Assembly (NCBI GenBank): GCA_031316115.1
Contig: JALDRC010000002.1
Span: 62,001-126,000, forward strand
DNA length: 64,000 bases
Reading direction: 5' to 3'
Origin: Nitrososphaeraceae archaeon
GTDB taxonomy: Archaea; Thermoproteota; Nitrososphaeria; Nitrososphaerales; Nitrososphaeraceae
Shown here piece by piece: positions 48,142 to 58,277 of this stretch (the first letter of the stretch is position 1; every line of letters starts with the position of its first letter). The notes under the pieces were generated by a model. It did not search any database and was not told the DNA's origin. It was given only the letters and a program-made list of their open reading frames with translations. The position numbers and the translations under genes were made by a program.

Positions 48142-49349
48142 TCAATTGGAGGTTTGTCTCAATATAGATTTCTTATTCTCTAAAATATCATTATAGATAT
48201 TAATATGAGCAAATGCATGATAATCCCACTTGAGATTATTTTTAAATCTATCTACAGTAATAAAATATTGTTTATAATTTCTGTCAATTTGCACTAATGC
48301 TTTTGCAAATTTCTCTGCATTTCTTTTTACACATATCCCCAAACCTTTTTTAGAAAATTCTTTGAAGAAATCTAAATCAGAAGCAATAAAAGGTAATCCA
48401 TGTGCTAATCCATCAAACATGACACCAGATCCCGAAGTTACTTTGTAAGGAAGTAATTACATCAGATGCATATAGTAACAAAGATAATTCTGTATCTGAA
48501 AGATAGCTCTTATTCAAGTTAATTATTTTATCATTTTTTGCCGTTATATCATTTGTAACAGTATTTATACTAATTAATTCACGACTATAATGAGATCTTG
48601 AATGATTCATCACTATACTCCAGTTATCTGGAATATTCATTTTCTTGATAATATCCCATCCTTTTGTAGATGTTAAAAATCCATTTAGTACCGCTATCCT
48701 TCCATTTTCTGGTAAACCCAACTTTCTTTTAGCTTCTTTTTTATCTATTAATTGAATACAAGGTTCTGCCCCATGATATATCACTTTACAACCTGGAATT
48801 AGATTTGCCATATAGTGTGAAAAAACTATTCCTGTATGACTCTTTTTCATTATATAGTTGTTATAATCATGAAAAGATCTATAGTTTATGAGATGTTTCC
48901 AATATTTTGATAACAGTTGTAAACCAATATCTAACTTGTTCATTTTTTTCCCTGATTGTTCCTGAGTAGGATAAATTAAATTCATCCATTGTTTGAAAGT
49001 ATAGGAAGAATGAAAAGTAGTAACTATTGGTACTTTGCACATATCATAGAATTTATCAATTGTAGAGTTTAATTTTATTTGGGACTAGAGGATCTATAAA
49101 TAGACCGTTAATCCATGTTCAAGTTGAATATGAACAATATCAGGATCTTGTTGTTTTACAATATCTAAAAGTACATCTGAATTATTGATATTGCCAGGGA
49201 AAAGTCCTGTATATACCATTTCCTGCTTGGTTGGATACAGTTGATATGTCTATATTGTGGTTCTTTAAATGGTTTGTGAGATTGTAAGTATATCTACCTA
49301 AACCTCCTAACATTGGAGGATATTCTGTACAAACCATAAGGATTCTCAA
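48142..49349 (-). pseudogene. GT4-type glycosyltransferase, multiply frame-shifted
   Basis: From TTG 49349 the N-terminus reads MRILMVCTEYPPMLGGLGRY (donor-loop GG motif). It shifts frame near 49215 (NNSDVLLDIVKQQDPDIVHI, QLEHG), again near 49090, continues KVPIVTTFHSSYTFKQWMNL, VIYHGAEPC, KRKLGLPENGRIAVLNGFLT and LSLLLYASDVITSLQSN, and shifts a final time near 48430 into SGSGVMFDGLAHGLPFIASD to the end at 48142. All blocks of a retaining GT4 enzyme are there (E-x7-E region as SGSGVMFDG), but three or four indels break it. It would have made surface glycans. Confidence 0.75.
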
Positions 49350-49845
49350 AATAATTTAATTCCCTCCTCATGTTCTTTTACAAACGATGAGATTAAAAAT
49401 TGGGGTTCTCCTTTATAATAAAAAGATATTATGAAACTTACTCTAAACATCTAATATCAGTATATTATTAATAAACACAGATATAAACAATAAAAACAGA
49501 AAATGTATAACTCAATCTTAGATGTTTTAATATATTTGAGATTAGATGAAGATTTAAAATTTATTTATTAAAAATCAACACCTCAATTTAGAAGTAGCAG
49601 TAGATAAATGTTAAAAGGGTTAATTAGAGAATTTTGGACATATAGTATTATTTCCAATTAAACAAATTTCTATTTAGTTTGTGAGTTTGAAATAACTAAA
49701 AAAGTACTTACATGATCTTTACCCATAGGAATTTAGAAATTAGATTTTTGAATTTTTCAAGTCTAAATAAACAAGATATCATAGAAGGTATATGAAAAAC
49801 AAGAAGACAATAAAATAAAGAAAAAATATGTTTGGTTTTTATTCT
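49350..49845. other. Intergenic, nothing recognised
   Basis: About 500 AT-rich bases between two minus-strand genes. No feature was recognised. Confidence 0.35.
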
Positions 49846-50400
49846 TTATCTACTATACGACCTTTCAATTTTTTTTGCATAGTTAAAGTTATTCTGCAAA
49901 ATATCGTTGTAATATCTCTGTGTAAGTTCTAATGAGTGGCTATAATGTTCAATACCACCAACGGTTATTTCATTTATGAAATTTGTTAGGTTATTTGTAC
50001 CATCTTGTATATTCTTATTGACTCTATTATATGATTCAGAATATCTTTCTGGAATATTGAAATTTTGCCAATATGATCTATATGTATTATCCAAGAATTG
50101 ATTATATGATGATTGATATGTATTAAAGAAATTTTTTTGCAACTCTGCTACGTTATTTGATATTTCTTGTGTTCCTTTGATAATCTGCTCTTGGAATTTT
50201 CTGAAAGTTTCGGTATTCTTTTCAAATATTCTAGGGCTTTCTCTTAAAAATCTGTTTACGTTTTCATCGATATTATCTGTAGTTTCTGTTATGTTAGAAG
50301 TTGTATCTTTAACTAGTTGTTTTTGTTGTTCTAGATTTTTATCTGTAGTATCTTTTGCTTTATTGATACTTTCTTTTATTTCCTCTTTTTTTGAAGACAT
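49846..50400 (-). CDS. Phasin-like helical protein
   Basis: 184 residues, almost wholly helical and hydrophilic. The first 50 residues are Lys/Glu/Thr-rich (KEEIKESINKAKDTTDKNLE), then amphipathic helices with many aromatic residues (FRKFQEQIIKGTQEISNNVA; LQKNFFNTYQSSYNQFLDNT; ELTQRYYNDILQNNFNYAKK). This layout resembles phasins or PhaE-like proteins that coat polyhydroxyalkanoate granules, which Nitrososphaera-type archaea can make. No PHA synthase is in the window, so the name is tentative. The frame is intact. Confidence 0.55.
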   Translation of the reverse strand: MSSKKEEIKESINKAKDTTDKNLEQQKQLVKDTTSNITETTDNIDENVNRFLRESPRIFEKNTETFRKFQEQIIKGTQEISNNVAELQKNFFNTYQSSYNQFLDNTYRSYWQNFNIPERYSESYNRVNKNIQDGTNNLTNFINEITVGGIEHYSHSLELTQRYYNDILQNNFNYAKKIERSYSR

Positions 50401-50867
50401 GTTAATCTATACCTGTCTCAACAAAGAGATAAATAAATCTTGGCTTTTTTTGTGACGCTTTTTCAGATCTATCATATAGAATGTAGATTTAAAGTAAGAA
50501 TGTGAAACGAGATTATATGGATTATATATTAAATCATATATAGTTCAATGTTTATAAACAAAAAAATATTTGATTTTATTTGAATTTGGTATTTCAACTG
50601 GAAGTGTCTTCTTGCATAATTCATCATGTCTAACACATTTAGCTATTCCATAGTAGTCATATTATGTGAATTGGAAAAAATATAAGGAATTACTCTTGTA
50701 AGAAAGAGATGGAGTATTATTTGATTTTAAATTTATGCAAAGATGGAATTCTGAATGAGAGGAAATGAATTAATGCAAAAAGCCATATGAATCCAATATT
50801 CTGATTTGTATATCAAATTTTTGAAATACATGAACATTTATTTTCATTTATCATAATATTAAATTAG
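50401..50867. other. Intergenic, nothing recognised
   Basis: About 470 AT-rich bases ahead of an insertion sequence. No gene was recognised. Confidence 0.35.
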
Positions 50868-52035
50868 TTGAGATTGGATCATAATTATTCTATTTTCATA
50901 AAAAATAAAGCTAGTTTATTAGTGTACGATGTTTTAGTGAAACAATATACGAACCAACAAACTAACAGTACAAAATAGATCTAGATCCATTCTAATTAGC
51001 ATTTTGTATTTGATAGGTTTGATTCGTTGGCCACATAATAATAAACCAGGACCTGGAAGACCATATGTATATTCTCCTACTGTTATTCTGAGATGCTTTA
51101 TAGTACGTATATGGTTCCGATTAGACTCCAATAGAGCATTACATGAATACCTTGCAATGGATTTATCGTATAACAAAAAGATAATGAAAGGATGTGGGGT
51201 ATCAAGAATACCGAGTAGAAGAACATTTGATAGACGTCTTGCTACAATATCTAGAGATATCAAACACAGAATAACTACAATGGGTGAACTTTTTGTACGT
51301 GATAAAATAATTGATCCATCTGTTCTTTCAGCAGACAGTACCCTTATGAAAGCCAAAGGCTTTGTATGGCACAAATCCTCTATGGAACAAGGATTAGTAC
51401 CACGTTCTGGTATCGATACTGATGCAAGATGGGGATTCAGTCATACAAAGGGATAGATATTTGGATATAAACTGCATATGATATCAAGTACTGGTTCTAT
51501 TATAGTACCATTGTCAGCAGATTTTACAACTGCCAACATACCTGACAACCATATGTACAGTATATTGACAGCAAGTCTACCTGTTACAATAATTAAAAGA
51601 ACATTATACATGTCTGCAGATCCTGGATATGATGATCATGAATTGTATGATCTCAGCAATAGCATGGAATTTAGATTGGTATGTCCTGTACAGAGATATA
51701 AAAATACACCTCCTGACCGGATAAAATTGATAGAATTTTATGAATCAAATGTTGGACAGGATATCTATTCTCTGAGAGGAATATCAATTGAACCGTTAAT
51801 ATGGCATATCAAATCAGTGTTCAGAAAAGATCCATTACCTGTTAGTGGATATTTTAAGAGTTGTGCAACAGTGTTACTATCAGTTTTACTATACCAAATA
51901 CTTGTATACTACAACTGTAAGACCTATAGAGATAATCCTATGGCAATCAAATACATGCTAGGAACATAAAACTAGACGTTACACTATAATGCAAACATTA
52001 GAATATTTGTTAATTGAATTATGACCCCGTCTCAA
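50868..52035 (+). mobile_element. IS4/IS5-type insertion sequence, copy A
   Basis: The ends TTGAGATTGGATCATAATT (50868-50886) and, in reverse complement, TTGAGACGGGGTCATAATT (52017-52035) form a 19-bp inverted repeat with three mismatches. A transposase frame of the DDE_Tnp_1 kind fills the element. A second copy with matching ends is at 60306-61467 in the opposite orientation. No target duplication was certain. Confidence 0.78.
51004..51969 (+). pseudogene. DDE transposase of copy A, one internal TAG
   Basis: From TTG 51004: MYLIGLIRWPHNNKPGPGRP, VILRCFIVRIWFRLDSNRAL, GVSRIPSRRTFDRRLATISR, then the first catalytic Asp in IDPSVLSADSTLMKAKGFVW and WGFSHTKG, followed by TAG at 51454-51456 where copy B has TGG (Trp). 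The same frame continues IFGYKLHMISSTGSIIVPLS, second Asp in LYMSADPGYDDHELYD, and Glu in LIEFYESNVGQDIYSLRG, ending LGT-TAA at 51969. A single Trp-to-stop change separates it from an intact gene. Domain order fits IS4/IS5-like (DDE_Tnp_1) transposases. Confidence 0.8.
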
Positions 52036-52098
52036 ATATTTAACTATTTATTTATTTTTTGTAAACAAATATTAGCTTGAATCTCATATTATGGTATA

Positions 52099-52233
52099 AT
52101 GTTCGGTTTCGGAATATATCTAATGCGTTTAGTAGATTATCTTCAGGAGAAAAAATATAAAAAATGCAATATATGTAATAAAACTATTCAAGGTAAAGAC
52201 AAACTTGAAGAACACATGTTAAAAGAACATTAA
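52099..52233 (+). CDS. Single C2H2 zinc-finger mini-protein
   Basis: 44 residues from ATG 52099 to TAA 52233. After a short hydrophobic/basic lead (FGFGIYLMRLVDYLQEKKYK) comes KCNICNKTIQGKDKLEEHML and KEH, a complete C-x2-C-x12-H-x4-H finger. The start lies only 64 bases outside the insertion sequence, so its promoter may partly derive from the IS end. Related to the mini-finger at 47338 in size and layout. Confidence 0.7.
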   Translation: MFGFGIYLMRLVDYLQEKKYKKCNICNKTIQGKDKLEEHMLKEH

Positions 52234-52702
52234 ACCAATACATCATAGTAATTTTAAACCATTCTAATTATTTTGCTTCAGTTATTTATGATAAAAGATA
52301 TATTTTGATTCTAGTTTAGTTGAAAGAGATTTCACCAAAATAAATATATAAATAAACTCTTCTTTTTGTTTGTAAAATTAGATTAGTTATGATAATCTTC
52401 TATTAATTATCTCATAAAATACTGGCATATAATTTAGAAGGAAAAATGAAAACACATTACTATTAGATATAAATCCATAAAACAAAAAAATCATTACTTA
52501 ATCCTTTAAATATTTCATTTGTCTAGTATTACGTTATCGATATCAGAAAATAATCTAATTGAAAATTATAAATAAAATAGTGTATTTTATTCCCTTATTA
52601 TACATTTAATTATTAATTATTATAAATGATAAAATAAATTCATTCTATTATAAAAGTGAAACAGAAATCCTTTAATTCACATTGTTCTATTAAATTATAT
52701 TA
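52234..52702. other. Upstream region of nirK
   Basis: About 470 AT-rich bases. The TATA box at 52645-52656 is listed separately; nothing else was recognised. Confidence 0.35.
52645..52656 (+). promoter_or_regulatory. TATA box of nirK
   Basis: CTATTATAAAAG lies about 50 bases before the ATG at 52703, giving an expected transcript start near 52680 and a leader of ~23 bases. Matches the archaeal TATA consensus well. Confidence 0.45.
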
Positions 52703-53803
52703 ATGAATCGAATCACGATTTCACTAAGCGTGATACTGACAACTGCGATTCTAATATATTCGCAAACTACTGAATTCTCGATCTTTCAGGAAGTAAATGC
52801 ACTTCCTCCAGATCCTCTAGTATCCCCAGACGCGCCAGTTAAAAATGTATTATTGATTGCTAATGAAACAGTCGTACAAGTAGCTCCAGATAATCCACTA
52901 CATCCAGGTGGGATCACATATGCCGCTATGACATTTAACAATACAATTCCAGCGCCTGTAATTGGTGCAGACCAAGGTGATATTTTAAATGTAACACTAA
53001 AGAATGCTGGTAAAGTAATTCATAGCATGGACTTTCATGCTTCAATAGGTCCAAGTAAGGTATTATCAGGAAATATTGCACCAGGTGAAAGTAAAACTTG
53101 GGAAGTGCCTTTACCCAATCCTGGTGTGTTCCTATATCACTGTGGTGCTGATGCACTAAACGGTGTTTGGGAACACATTGCTAATGGAATGTATGGCGCA
53201 ATAGTAGTACATCCAAAAATGGAAAAACCTGCTAAAGAATTCTATGTAGTCTTTAGTGAGATATTCAACACTGCTGATCAAGGTGCATTCAAGGGGACCA
53301 ATGGTACAGTTGGAACTTTTGATATAGCTAAATTCCTAGATAATAATCCTGATCTAGTACTAACTAATGGTATGGCTCACAAATATGTTCCTTCTGTAGG
53401 ACAACAAGCAAAACTTACTCTTAATCCTGATGCAGAAGTTTTCAAGGTAAAGCCAGGTGAACTAACAAGATGGTATATAGTTAATCCAGGACCTAATGGA
53501 TATACTGCATTTCACTTTATATCTGGACAAATGGATGTCAGGGATGGTACTAATGCCGCTAGAGATGACTATGGAACACTATTACTAAATGAGGAAACCT
53601 ATACTATCCCTCCAGGATCTGCATCTGTAATTGAAGCTGTATTTCCAGAAGAAGGCACGTATGTTGCTGTCGACCATGCTATGGATAGAGTTGTAAAAGG
53701 AGCTGCCTTTGCAGTCGTAGCTACTCCAGATGCAAGTGACGATGATCATCCTGTAGGAACTGCAGTGGCGCCAAAAGGCAGTCCAACCGTGGCTGCACCT
53801 TAG
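52703..53803 (+). CDS. nirK: Copper nitrite reductase-type multicopper oxidase (NirK)
   Basis: 366 residues. A signal peptide covers about 1-33. Two cupredoxin domains follow. Type 1 Cu ligands: His in GKVIHSMDFHA, Cys in LYHCGADALNGVWEHIANGM with its following His and Met. Type 2 ligands: the second His of SMDFHA, the His before Cys, and His in TAFHFISGQMD of domain 2; the catalytic Asp (MDFH) and His (FHF) are also present. NirK reduces nitrite to NO and is abundant in ammonia-oxidising archaea, where NO takes part in ammonia oxidation. The gene is clearly less AT-rich than its neighbours, fitting strong expression. The C-terminus has a ~25-residue Asp/Pro/Ala tail. Confidence 0.92.
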   Translation: MNRITISLSVILTTAILIYSQTTEFSIFQEVNALPPDPLVSPDAPVKNVLLIANETVVQVAPDNPLHPGGITYAAMTFNNTIPAPVIGADQGDILNVTLKNAGKVIHSMDFHASIGPSKVLSGNIAPGESKTWEVPLPNPGVFLYHCGADALNGVWEHIANGMYGAIVVHPKMEKPAKEFYVVFSEIFNTADQGAFKGTNGTVGTFDIAKFLDNNPDLVLTNGMAHKYVPSVGQQAKLTLNPDAEVFKVKPGELTRWYIVNPGPNGYTAFHFISGQMDVRDGTNAARDDYGTLLLNEETYTIPPGSASVIEAVFPEEGTYVAVDHAMDRVVKGAAFAVVATPDASDDDHPVGTAVAPKGSPTVAAP

Positions 53804-54232
53804 GAGAAGGGTCACCTCTAAGAATCTGAAACAGTTGTCCAAGAAGCCTTATGATTTGCAACTGAAGGTAAATATACAAATCCTATACAATAAACATAGA
53901 GATTTATAATCTCCTCATTTTTTTAGAAAGATAAAAAATATGTACATTCTATAAACTTTTTCTGATTTATTAAACACCATATGGAAAAAAATTTGTATTA
54001 TATAAATGCCTATAAAAGATTTATAATTTTTAAAATAGATGTCTTTCCTTTATTGTTTGACATTTGTTTAATTACTAAATATTTATAAAAGATTTTGTAT
54101 ACTGTGGTTCTCAATCAAATGATTATATAATTCATCATTTTATTAGATATATTGTACTTCAAATAAATTGTTTTTAATAATATTAATTGTAGGTAACCAA
54201 ATGAAAAATATCTGAAATTATATGATAATATG
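53804..54232. other. Convergent gap, nothing recognised
   Basis: About 430 bases after nirK. No clear terminator hairpin was seen; T-rich stretches at 53917 and following may end transcription. Confidence 0.35.
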
Positions 54233-55047
54233 TTATACTCTAATCGCTTCTTGTATTTTTTTCTTTTTTTGCCAATCAGAAATAAATAAAGCTAATCCTT
54301 TGTCTGTTAGATGATGAGATATTAATTTTTCAAGAATATTAGGAGGTAAAGTTACAATATCTGCTCCTATTTTGCCAGATTCTATGAAATGAATAGGATG
54401 ACGTATACTCGCAACAAGTAGTTTTGTGTCATAATCATAATTATTAAAAATCTGTTTTATATCATGAATTAACGTCATTCCCTCATAACATATATCATCC
54501 AATCTTCCAATAAATGGACTTACATATGAAGCACCAGCCTTAGCTGCTAATAGATCTTGATTAGCAGATAAAACAAGTGTAACATTTGTATCTATTCATT
54601 CTTGTTTGAGTTTTTTAACAGCTTTTGATCCTTCATGGATCATAGGAACCTTAACGATGACATTTGTACCATATCCATTAATAATACATGCTTCTTTGAT
54701 TATATTTTTACCTTCAGTTGTGATGACTTCTAAACTAACTGGTCCTTCAACGATCTTGGTTATTTCCTTTATGATACCTTCTGGATTGCCTTGTTCTTTT
54801 GAAAGAAGAGTAGGATTTGTAGTTAATCATGCTTTGTTGCACAACTATGAAAATCGATAATATGATATGGAATTTTGCCAGGAACAAATTGCAAATATAA
54901 CTTCTCTCCTTTACTGTGGATGCATTTTTTTAGTCAAAATCTACGAAAATCATAGTTGTGCAACAAAGCAGTTAATCAATCTATTAATCCTAAATCGTTA
55001 TAATGGTCAATAGATTCAATATTAACAGTATCTAGAAATATTTTCAT
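54233..55047 (-). pseudogene. tal: Transaldolase, two nonsense codons and a MITE insertion
   Basis: From ATG 55047: MKIFLDTVNIESIDHYNDLG, LID, then TGA, then the 141-bp insertion at 54830-54970, then TTNPTLLSKEQGNPEGIIKE, the Schiff-base Lys in NVIVKVPMIHEG, a second TGA at 54596-54598 (KQE[17 protein letters not shown]), [18 protein letters not shown] and a normal end at 54233. In the small (MipB/TalC) transaldolase family, both stop positions are Gly in the motifs DGVTTNP and EGI-TN. The enzyme links the pentose phosphates to glycolysis intermediates. The insertion with an 8-bp duplication proves real decay. Confidence 0.85.
54830..54970. mobile_element. 141-bp MITE, copy 1, inside transaldolase
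   Basis: The element begins TGCTTTGTTGCACAACTATG and ends with the reverse complement of that sequence (21+ bp perfect inverted repeats). It is flanked by the 8-bp duplication GTTAATCA (54822-54829 and 54971-54978). It has no coding capacity. A copy that looks identical throughout is at 61808-61948. No autonomous element with these ends is in the window. Confidence 0.92.
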
Positions 55048-55620
55048 TTTTAATAATATGTTTTATTATATTTCCTACTTTTGTGTGTTTTGCTCTTTGA
55101 AAACTTAATTTTGTATTTATGTTATAAACTTTTAATAATTTAAATATTATATATTAGGTATTATATATAATTAAAAATATGTACAATTAATTCTAACATA
55201 TATCAGTAGAAACCAACATAAAAGTATTTATTATGATATGTTAAGTAATGCATAAACTTCATATAAATAATATCGAAACTCAAAACAAAAAAATATCTTA
55301 TCTTAATGGATATGAAAAAATAAAAAATAAGGAAAAAAAGAAAAATAATTATCATAACTAGAATATGTCATATATCATATATCTCGTAAAAAATTATTTA
55401 ATGATTAAAATTAATATTCAATAAATTAATTATTATTAAACAAAAACAGACTCATTTGAAATAATTTTATTTAAACTATATCAAATGTACTATAATTGAA
55501 CTTTAATTGGATTAAATATTTGATAAAAACTTAGCTCTTATTTTGTTCTTATTATTTACAGGAATATTTTATAAGATGACGGACGCATCAAGATGAAAAA
55601 AATAAGGTTTATAGATTAAT
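55048..55620. other. Intergenic, nothing recognised
   Basis: About 570 very AT-rich bases. No feature was recognised. Confidence 0.35.
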
Positions 55621-56613
55621 TTATTTTATCAAATCAAGATTCAGATTATCAACTATATCATTGTACCACTTTCTCAGTACGCTATCTGATATTCCTACAG
55701 ATTTGGCAATTTCTATCTGTGTAGTTTTATCTATATTTGCTTCATCAAGTTTATATGCTGCATATATTGTAGAAGCAGCAATTACCATTGGATTTTTTCC
55801 TTCATGAATTTTATTTTGTTTCACTTTTGTCATAATTTGAATTGCTTTACGTTTAACACTCTCATTTAAATCAGTATTATTTATTATTTTTGTGATGCAT
55901 TTGATTGGATCTATAACGGGCACTGTTCGTAAACCAAATTCAATTACAAGAATCCGGTAATAGTGAGAAATAGTTTTTATCTTGACATTGGATACTTTTG
56001 AAATTTCTTTTAATGTTTTAGGAGTTTCAAATTCTTTACACGCTAAATATATCGAAGCTGATACTATACCATCAATTGACCTACCACGAATAATTCCCAA
56101 TACTTGAGCTTTTCTATAAAAATAAAATGATTTTTGGATTATGCTATCTGAAATCCCTAGTTTATATTTTAATTTAGTCATTTGTTCAAAAGCATATTTT
56201 AAATTTCTATCAGCTGAATTATTGTAACGTGTTCTTTTCTCTAATATTCTTAACTTTTCCATAATATTTTCCATATCTGATCCAATTTGTCTTCCGGTAG
56301 CATCTACATTAGTTCTTCCTATTATGGTAGGGGATTCTATATTATAAGGAACTGCACTTGATGAGTTCTGAGACTTTAAATCATACCTAGTTCCTGATTC
56401 AGAACCCGCAACATTAGTTATTTCTTCATTAATACGATTGTTAATACATTGCTCATTTTGATCCGATAAAACTTGTCCACATATAGTACAAATAACTTCT
56501 CTTGTTTCTGGATCAGATATAACTTTATAATTATTATTGCAAATTAAACATAAAGACTTTTTGTTTTTAAAATTATCAGATTTATCGGAACTCAATATAT
56601 TAATTAATAACAC
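55621..56613 (-). CDS. tfb: Transcription initiation factor TFB (second copy)
   Basis: 330 residues. Zinc ribbon CLICNNNYKVISD ... VICTICGQVLSDQ, B-reader/linker (VAGSESGTRYDLKSQN; RNLKYAFEQM), and two cyclin folds (RSIDGIVSASIYLACKEFET, LGLRTVPVIDPIKCITKIIN, GKNPMVIAASTIYAAYKLDE) with C-terminal HTH (AKSVGISDSVLRKWYNDIVD). It differs widely from the TFB at 27289, so the two probably serve different promoter sets. ATG 56613 is the first good start; the ~15 residues before the ribbon are variable. Confidence 0.92.
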   Translation of the reverse strand: MLLINILSSDKSDNFKNKKSLCLICNNNYKVISDPETREVICTICGQVLSDQNEQCINNRINEEITNVAGSESGTRYDLKSQNSSSAVPYNIESPTIIGRTNVDATGRQIGSDMENIMEKLRILEKRTRYNNSADRNLKYAFEQMTKLKYKLGISDSIIQKSFYFYRKAQVLGIIRGRSIDGIVSASIYLACKEFETPKTLKEISKVSNVKIKTISHYYRILVIEFGLRTVPVIDPIKCITKIINNTDLNESVKRKAIQIMTKVKQNKIHEGKNPMVIAASTIYAAYKLDEANIDKTTQIEIAKSVGISDSVLRKWYNDIVDNLNLDLIK

Positions 56614-56974
56614 TATAAGATAATAAATACTTAAAATCGTAAATACACTTATTTTTAATTATTTTAATTAAATTCAAATGGTTATATAATAAACGCAATT
56701 TAGTAATAATCTAGTTTACAATCAAATGATAAACGAAATATTCAACATTTCTTAAAATATAGGTAATCCATATAGAAAATTAGATAAAATAGGAATTCTA
56801 AAAAGAAGAACGACCATCTTTACATTTCGATTTAATCTCAATAAAAAGTAATTCGTTTGGAAAAATATCTCTAGGTTGGCATGATGATAGTAAGCTTAAT
56901 GAATAAACAGACTAGTGTTACCTATTTCCATAGATCTAAATATATAAAAGTAATGTTGTGCAAGATGATATATC
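56614..56974. other. Divergent gap before the CHRD gene
   Basis: About 360 bases. A short frame ATG 56900 to 56989 (MNKQTSVTYFHRSKYIKVML) sits in another register upstream of the CHRD gene and may be its displaced N-terminus. Confidence 0.35.
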
Positions 56975-57472
56975 TTGAAATTTTCTGATACTAAAGATGA
57001 AAATGCTGATAAATATGAAAATGAGAAGGAAAAGAAGGAAAATGTTGAATTTGCAGCAATTCTAACAGGAAAGGAAGAAGTACCAGAAGTATATACATTA
57101 GATACTGCTTTAGCCACATTTCAATCCAATAATAAAAATGCTAACGATAAAAATGAAAAGGATGAAGAATTGAAATATTCTGTAAAGATAACGGATATGG
57201 AAAAGGTAAAAAAAGTAAGCATTGATGTAGGGAAATCACCATCAAAGGAAGAAGATGTGGCAGATTTGTATAAAACTAAAAATCCGACAAAAAAAGTTGA
57301 TGGAAAATTATGTGAAGGCAAAATTAATTCTACAAAACTAAAAGGTACTTTACAAGGAAAGAAAACCAAGGAATTAATCCAAAAAATAGAAAAAGGAGAA
57401 GCTTATGTTAATATATCTACTGAAGATAAACCTAAAGGCAAAGTTAGAGGGAAAATAACAAGATTAAAGTAA
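56975..57472 (+). CDS. CHRD-domain protein without visible signal peptide
   Basis: 165 residues. Domain features: EFAAILTGKEEVPEVYTLDT, ATFQSN, ELKYSVKITDMEKVKKVSID, CEGKINSTKLKGTLQGKKTK and GEAYVNISTEDKPKGKVRGK. This is the order seen in CHRD domains, beta-rich folds in extracellular proteins of microbes. The first ~28 residues are a charged Lys/Glu/Asn helix starting from a TTG preceded by an in-frame stop, so the export signal expected for this family is missing; a frameshift may have removed it (see previous entry). No partner is adjacent. Confidence 0.72.
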   Translation: MKFSDTKDENADKYENEKEKKENVEFAAILTGKEEVPEVYTLDTALATFQSNNKNANDKNEKDEELKYSVKITDMEKVKKVSIDVGKSPSKEEDVADLYKTKNPTKKVDGKLCEGKINSTKLKGTLQGKKTKELIQKIEKGEAYVNISTEDKPKGKVRGKITRLK

Positions 57473-57555
57473 TATTTGACAAGAATCAAAAAAATTTGAC
57501 TACATCTATAAAATATTTTGTGTGGTATAAAACTATTAAATATGAATGTTTTGAA

Positions 57556-58269
57556 GGCTCTGTTAAGATAAGATAATATTCACCTCCTTTAACCAAAAAT
57601 TATTGTTATTATTTACTATTACATCGTTATACATAGAAGTAAAGAATTGTATCCAGTTATGAACATGAAATAGATTACATTCAATTTGCTTACATGGATA
57701 GTAATCATCAAATGATTCAATTCTATCCTTCAAATACTGGTTTACTCTTTCCATCAAACTTTTTTCTATTGAAGAATGTAGATAGTGTTTTAATTCAATT
57801 ACATGACACGCTTCCTCGTACTACGCCATCTGTATAGACAGTATGTTTTCCATATTTTGTAACTAATGATCTAATGAATTTTTCTGCAACAAGCATGTTT
57901 CTCTCTTCAGAAATATAGATTCCAAGCACCGAAGAGTTAATTGGTTCTATACATATCCATAACCAAAAATGTTGACTACCAATCTGAATAATTGTTTCAT
58001 CTATAATAAAAGCAGTTACCCTTTTTCTTTTGTAGATCTGACAGGAACCAAATCTTTGTATCCAATTCCAAACAGAAACATGACTCCTTTTATCATCTCT
58101 AAATACTACCAATGCTTTAGATGTACTGCGTAGACTCACCAAGAAAGTACAGATAAAGAGAATACATTACAATAAAAGAAGCTGTTCTATTTCTTTCAAA
58201 TTTGATTTGATTCATATGATAAATATAATGTTCTTAGCTATATCTGTTTCTGCTCAAGTTAACAGAACC
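57556..58269 (-). mobile_element. IS6-like insertion sequence, second copy (714 bp)
   Basis: Ends GGCTCTGTTAA (57556-57566) and, in reverse complement, GGTTCTGTTAA (58259-58269), one mismatch. The element is flanked by the perfect 8-bp duplication GTTTTGAA (57548-57555 and 58270-58277). It is closely similar to the copy at 8641-9362, but its transposase has indels. The intact duplication shows it entered here as a unit. Confidence 0.9.
57563..58142 (-). pseudogene. IS6-like transposase, frame-shifted
   Basis: The N-terminal part (58142-57795) has STKALVVF-like sequence, [13 protein letters not shown], first Asp in AFIIDETIIQIGSQHFWLWI and YGKHTVYTDG with the second Asp, then a break near 57830. 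The C-terminal part (57757-57563) resumes with [20 protein letters not shown]. The catalytic Glu region (SSIEKSL) lies in the shifted part between. A small deletion at the break removes the residues around GTWYDQAC seen in the intact copy. Non-functional as it stands. Confidence 0.83.
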
Positions 58270-58277
58270 GTTTTGAA

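Noticed and set aside
28419-55047. Genome-wide reassignment of UGA to glycine
   Set aside because: Intact genes such as the arginine decarboxylase and the receiver at 24886 end properly at TGA, and the transaldolase with two TGAs also carries an insertion.
56896-57369. Minus-strand frames over the CHRD gene
   Set aside because: They are Phe/Ser-rich mirror images of a Lys/Glu-rich coding strand.
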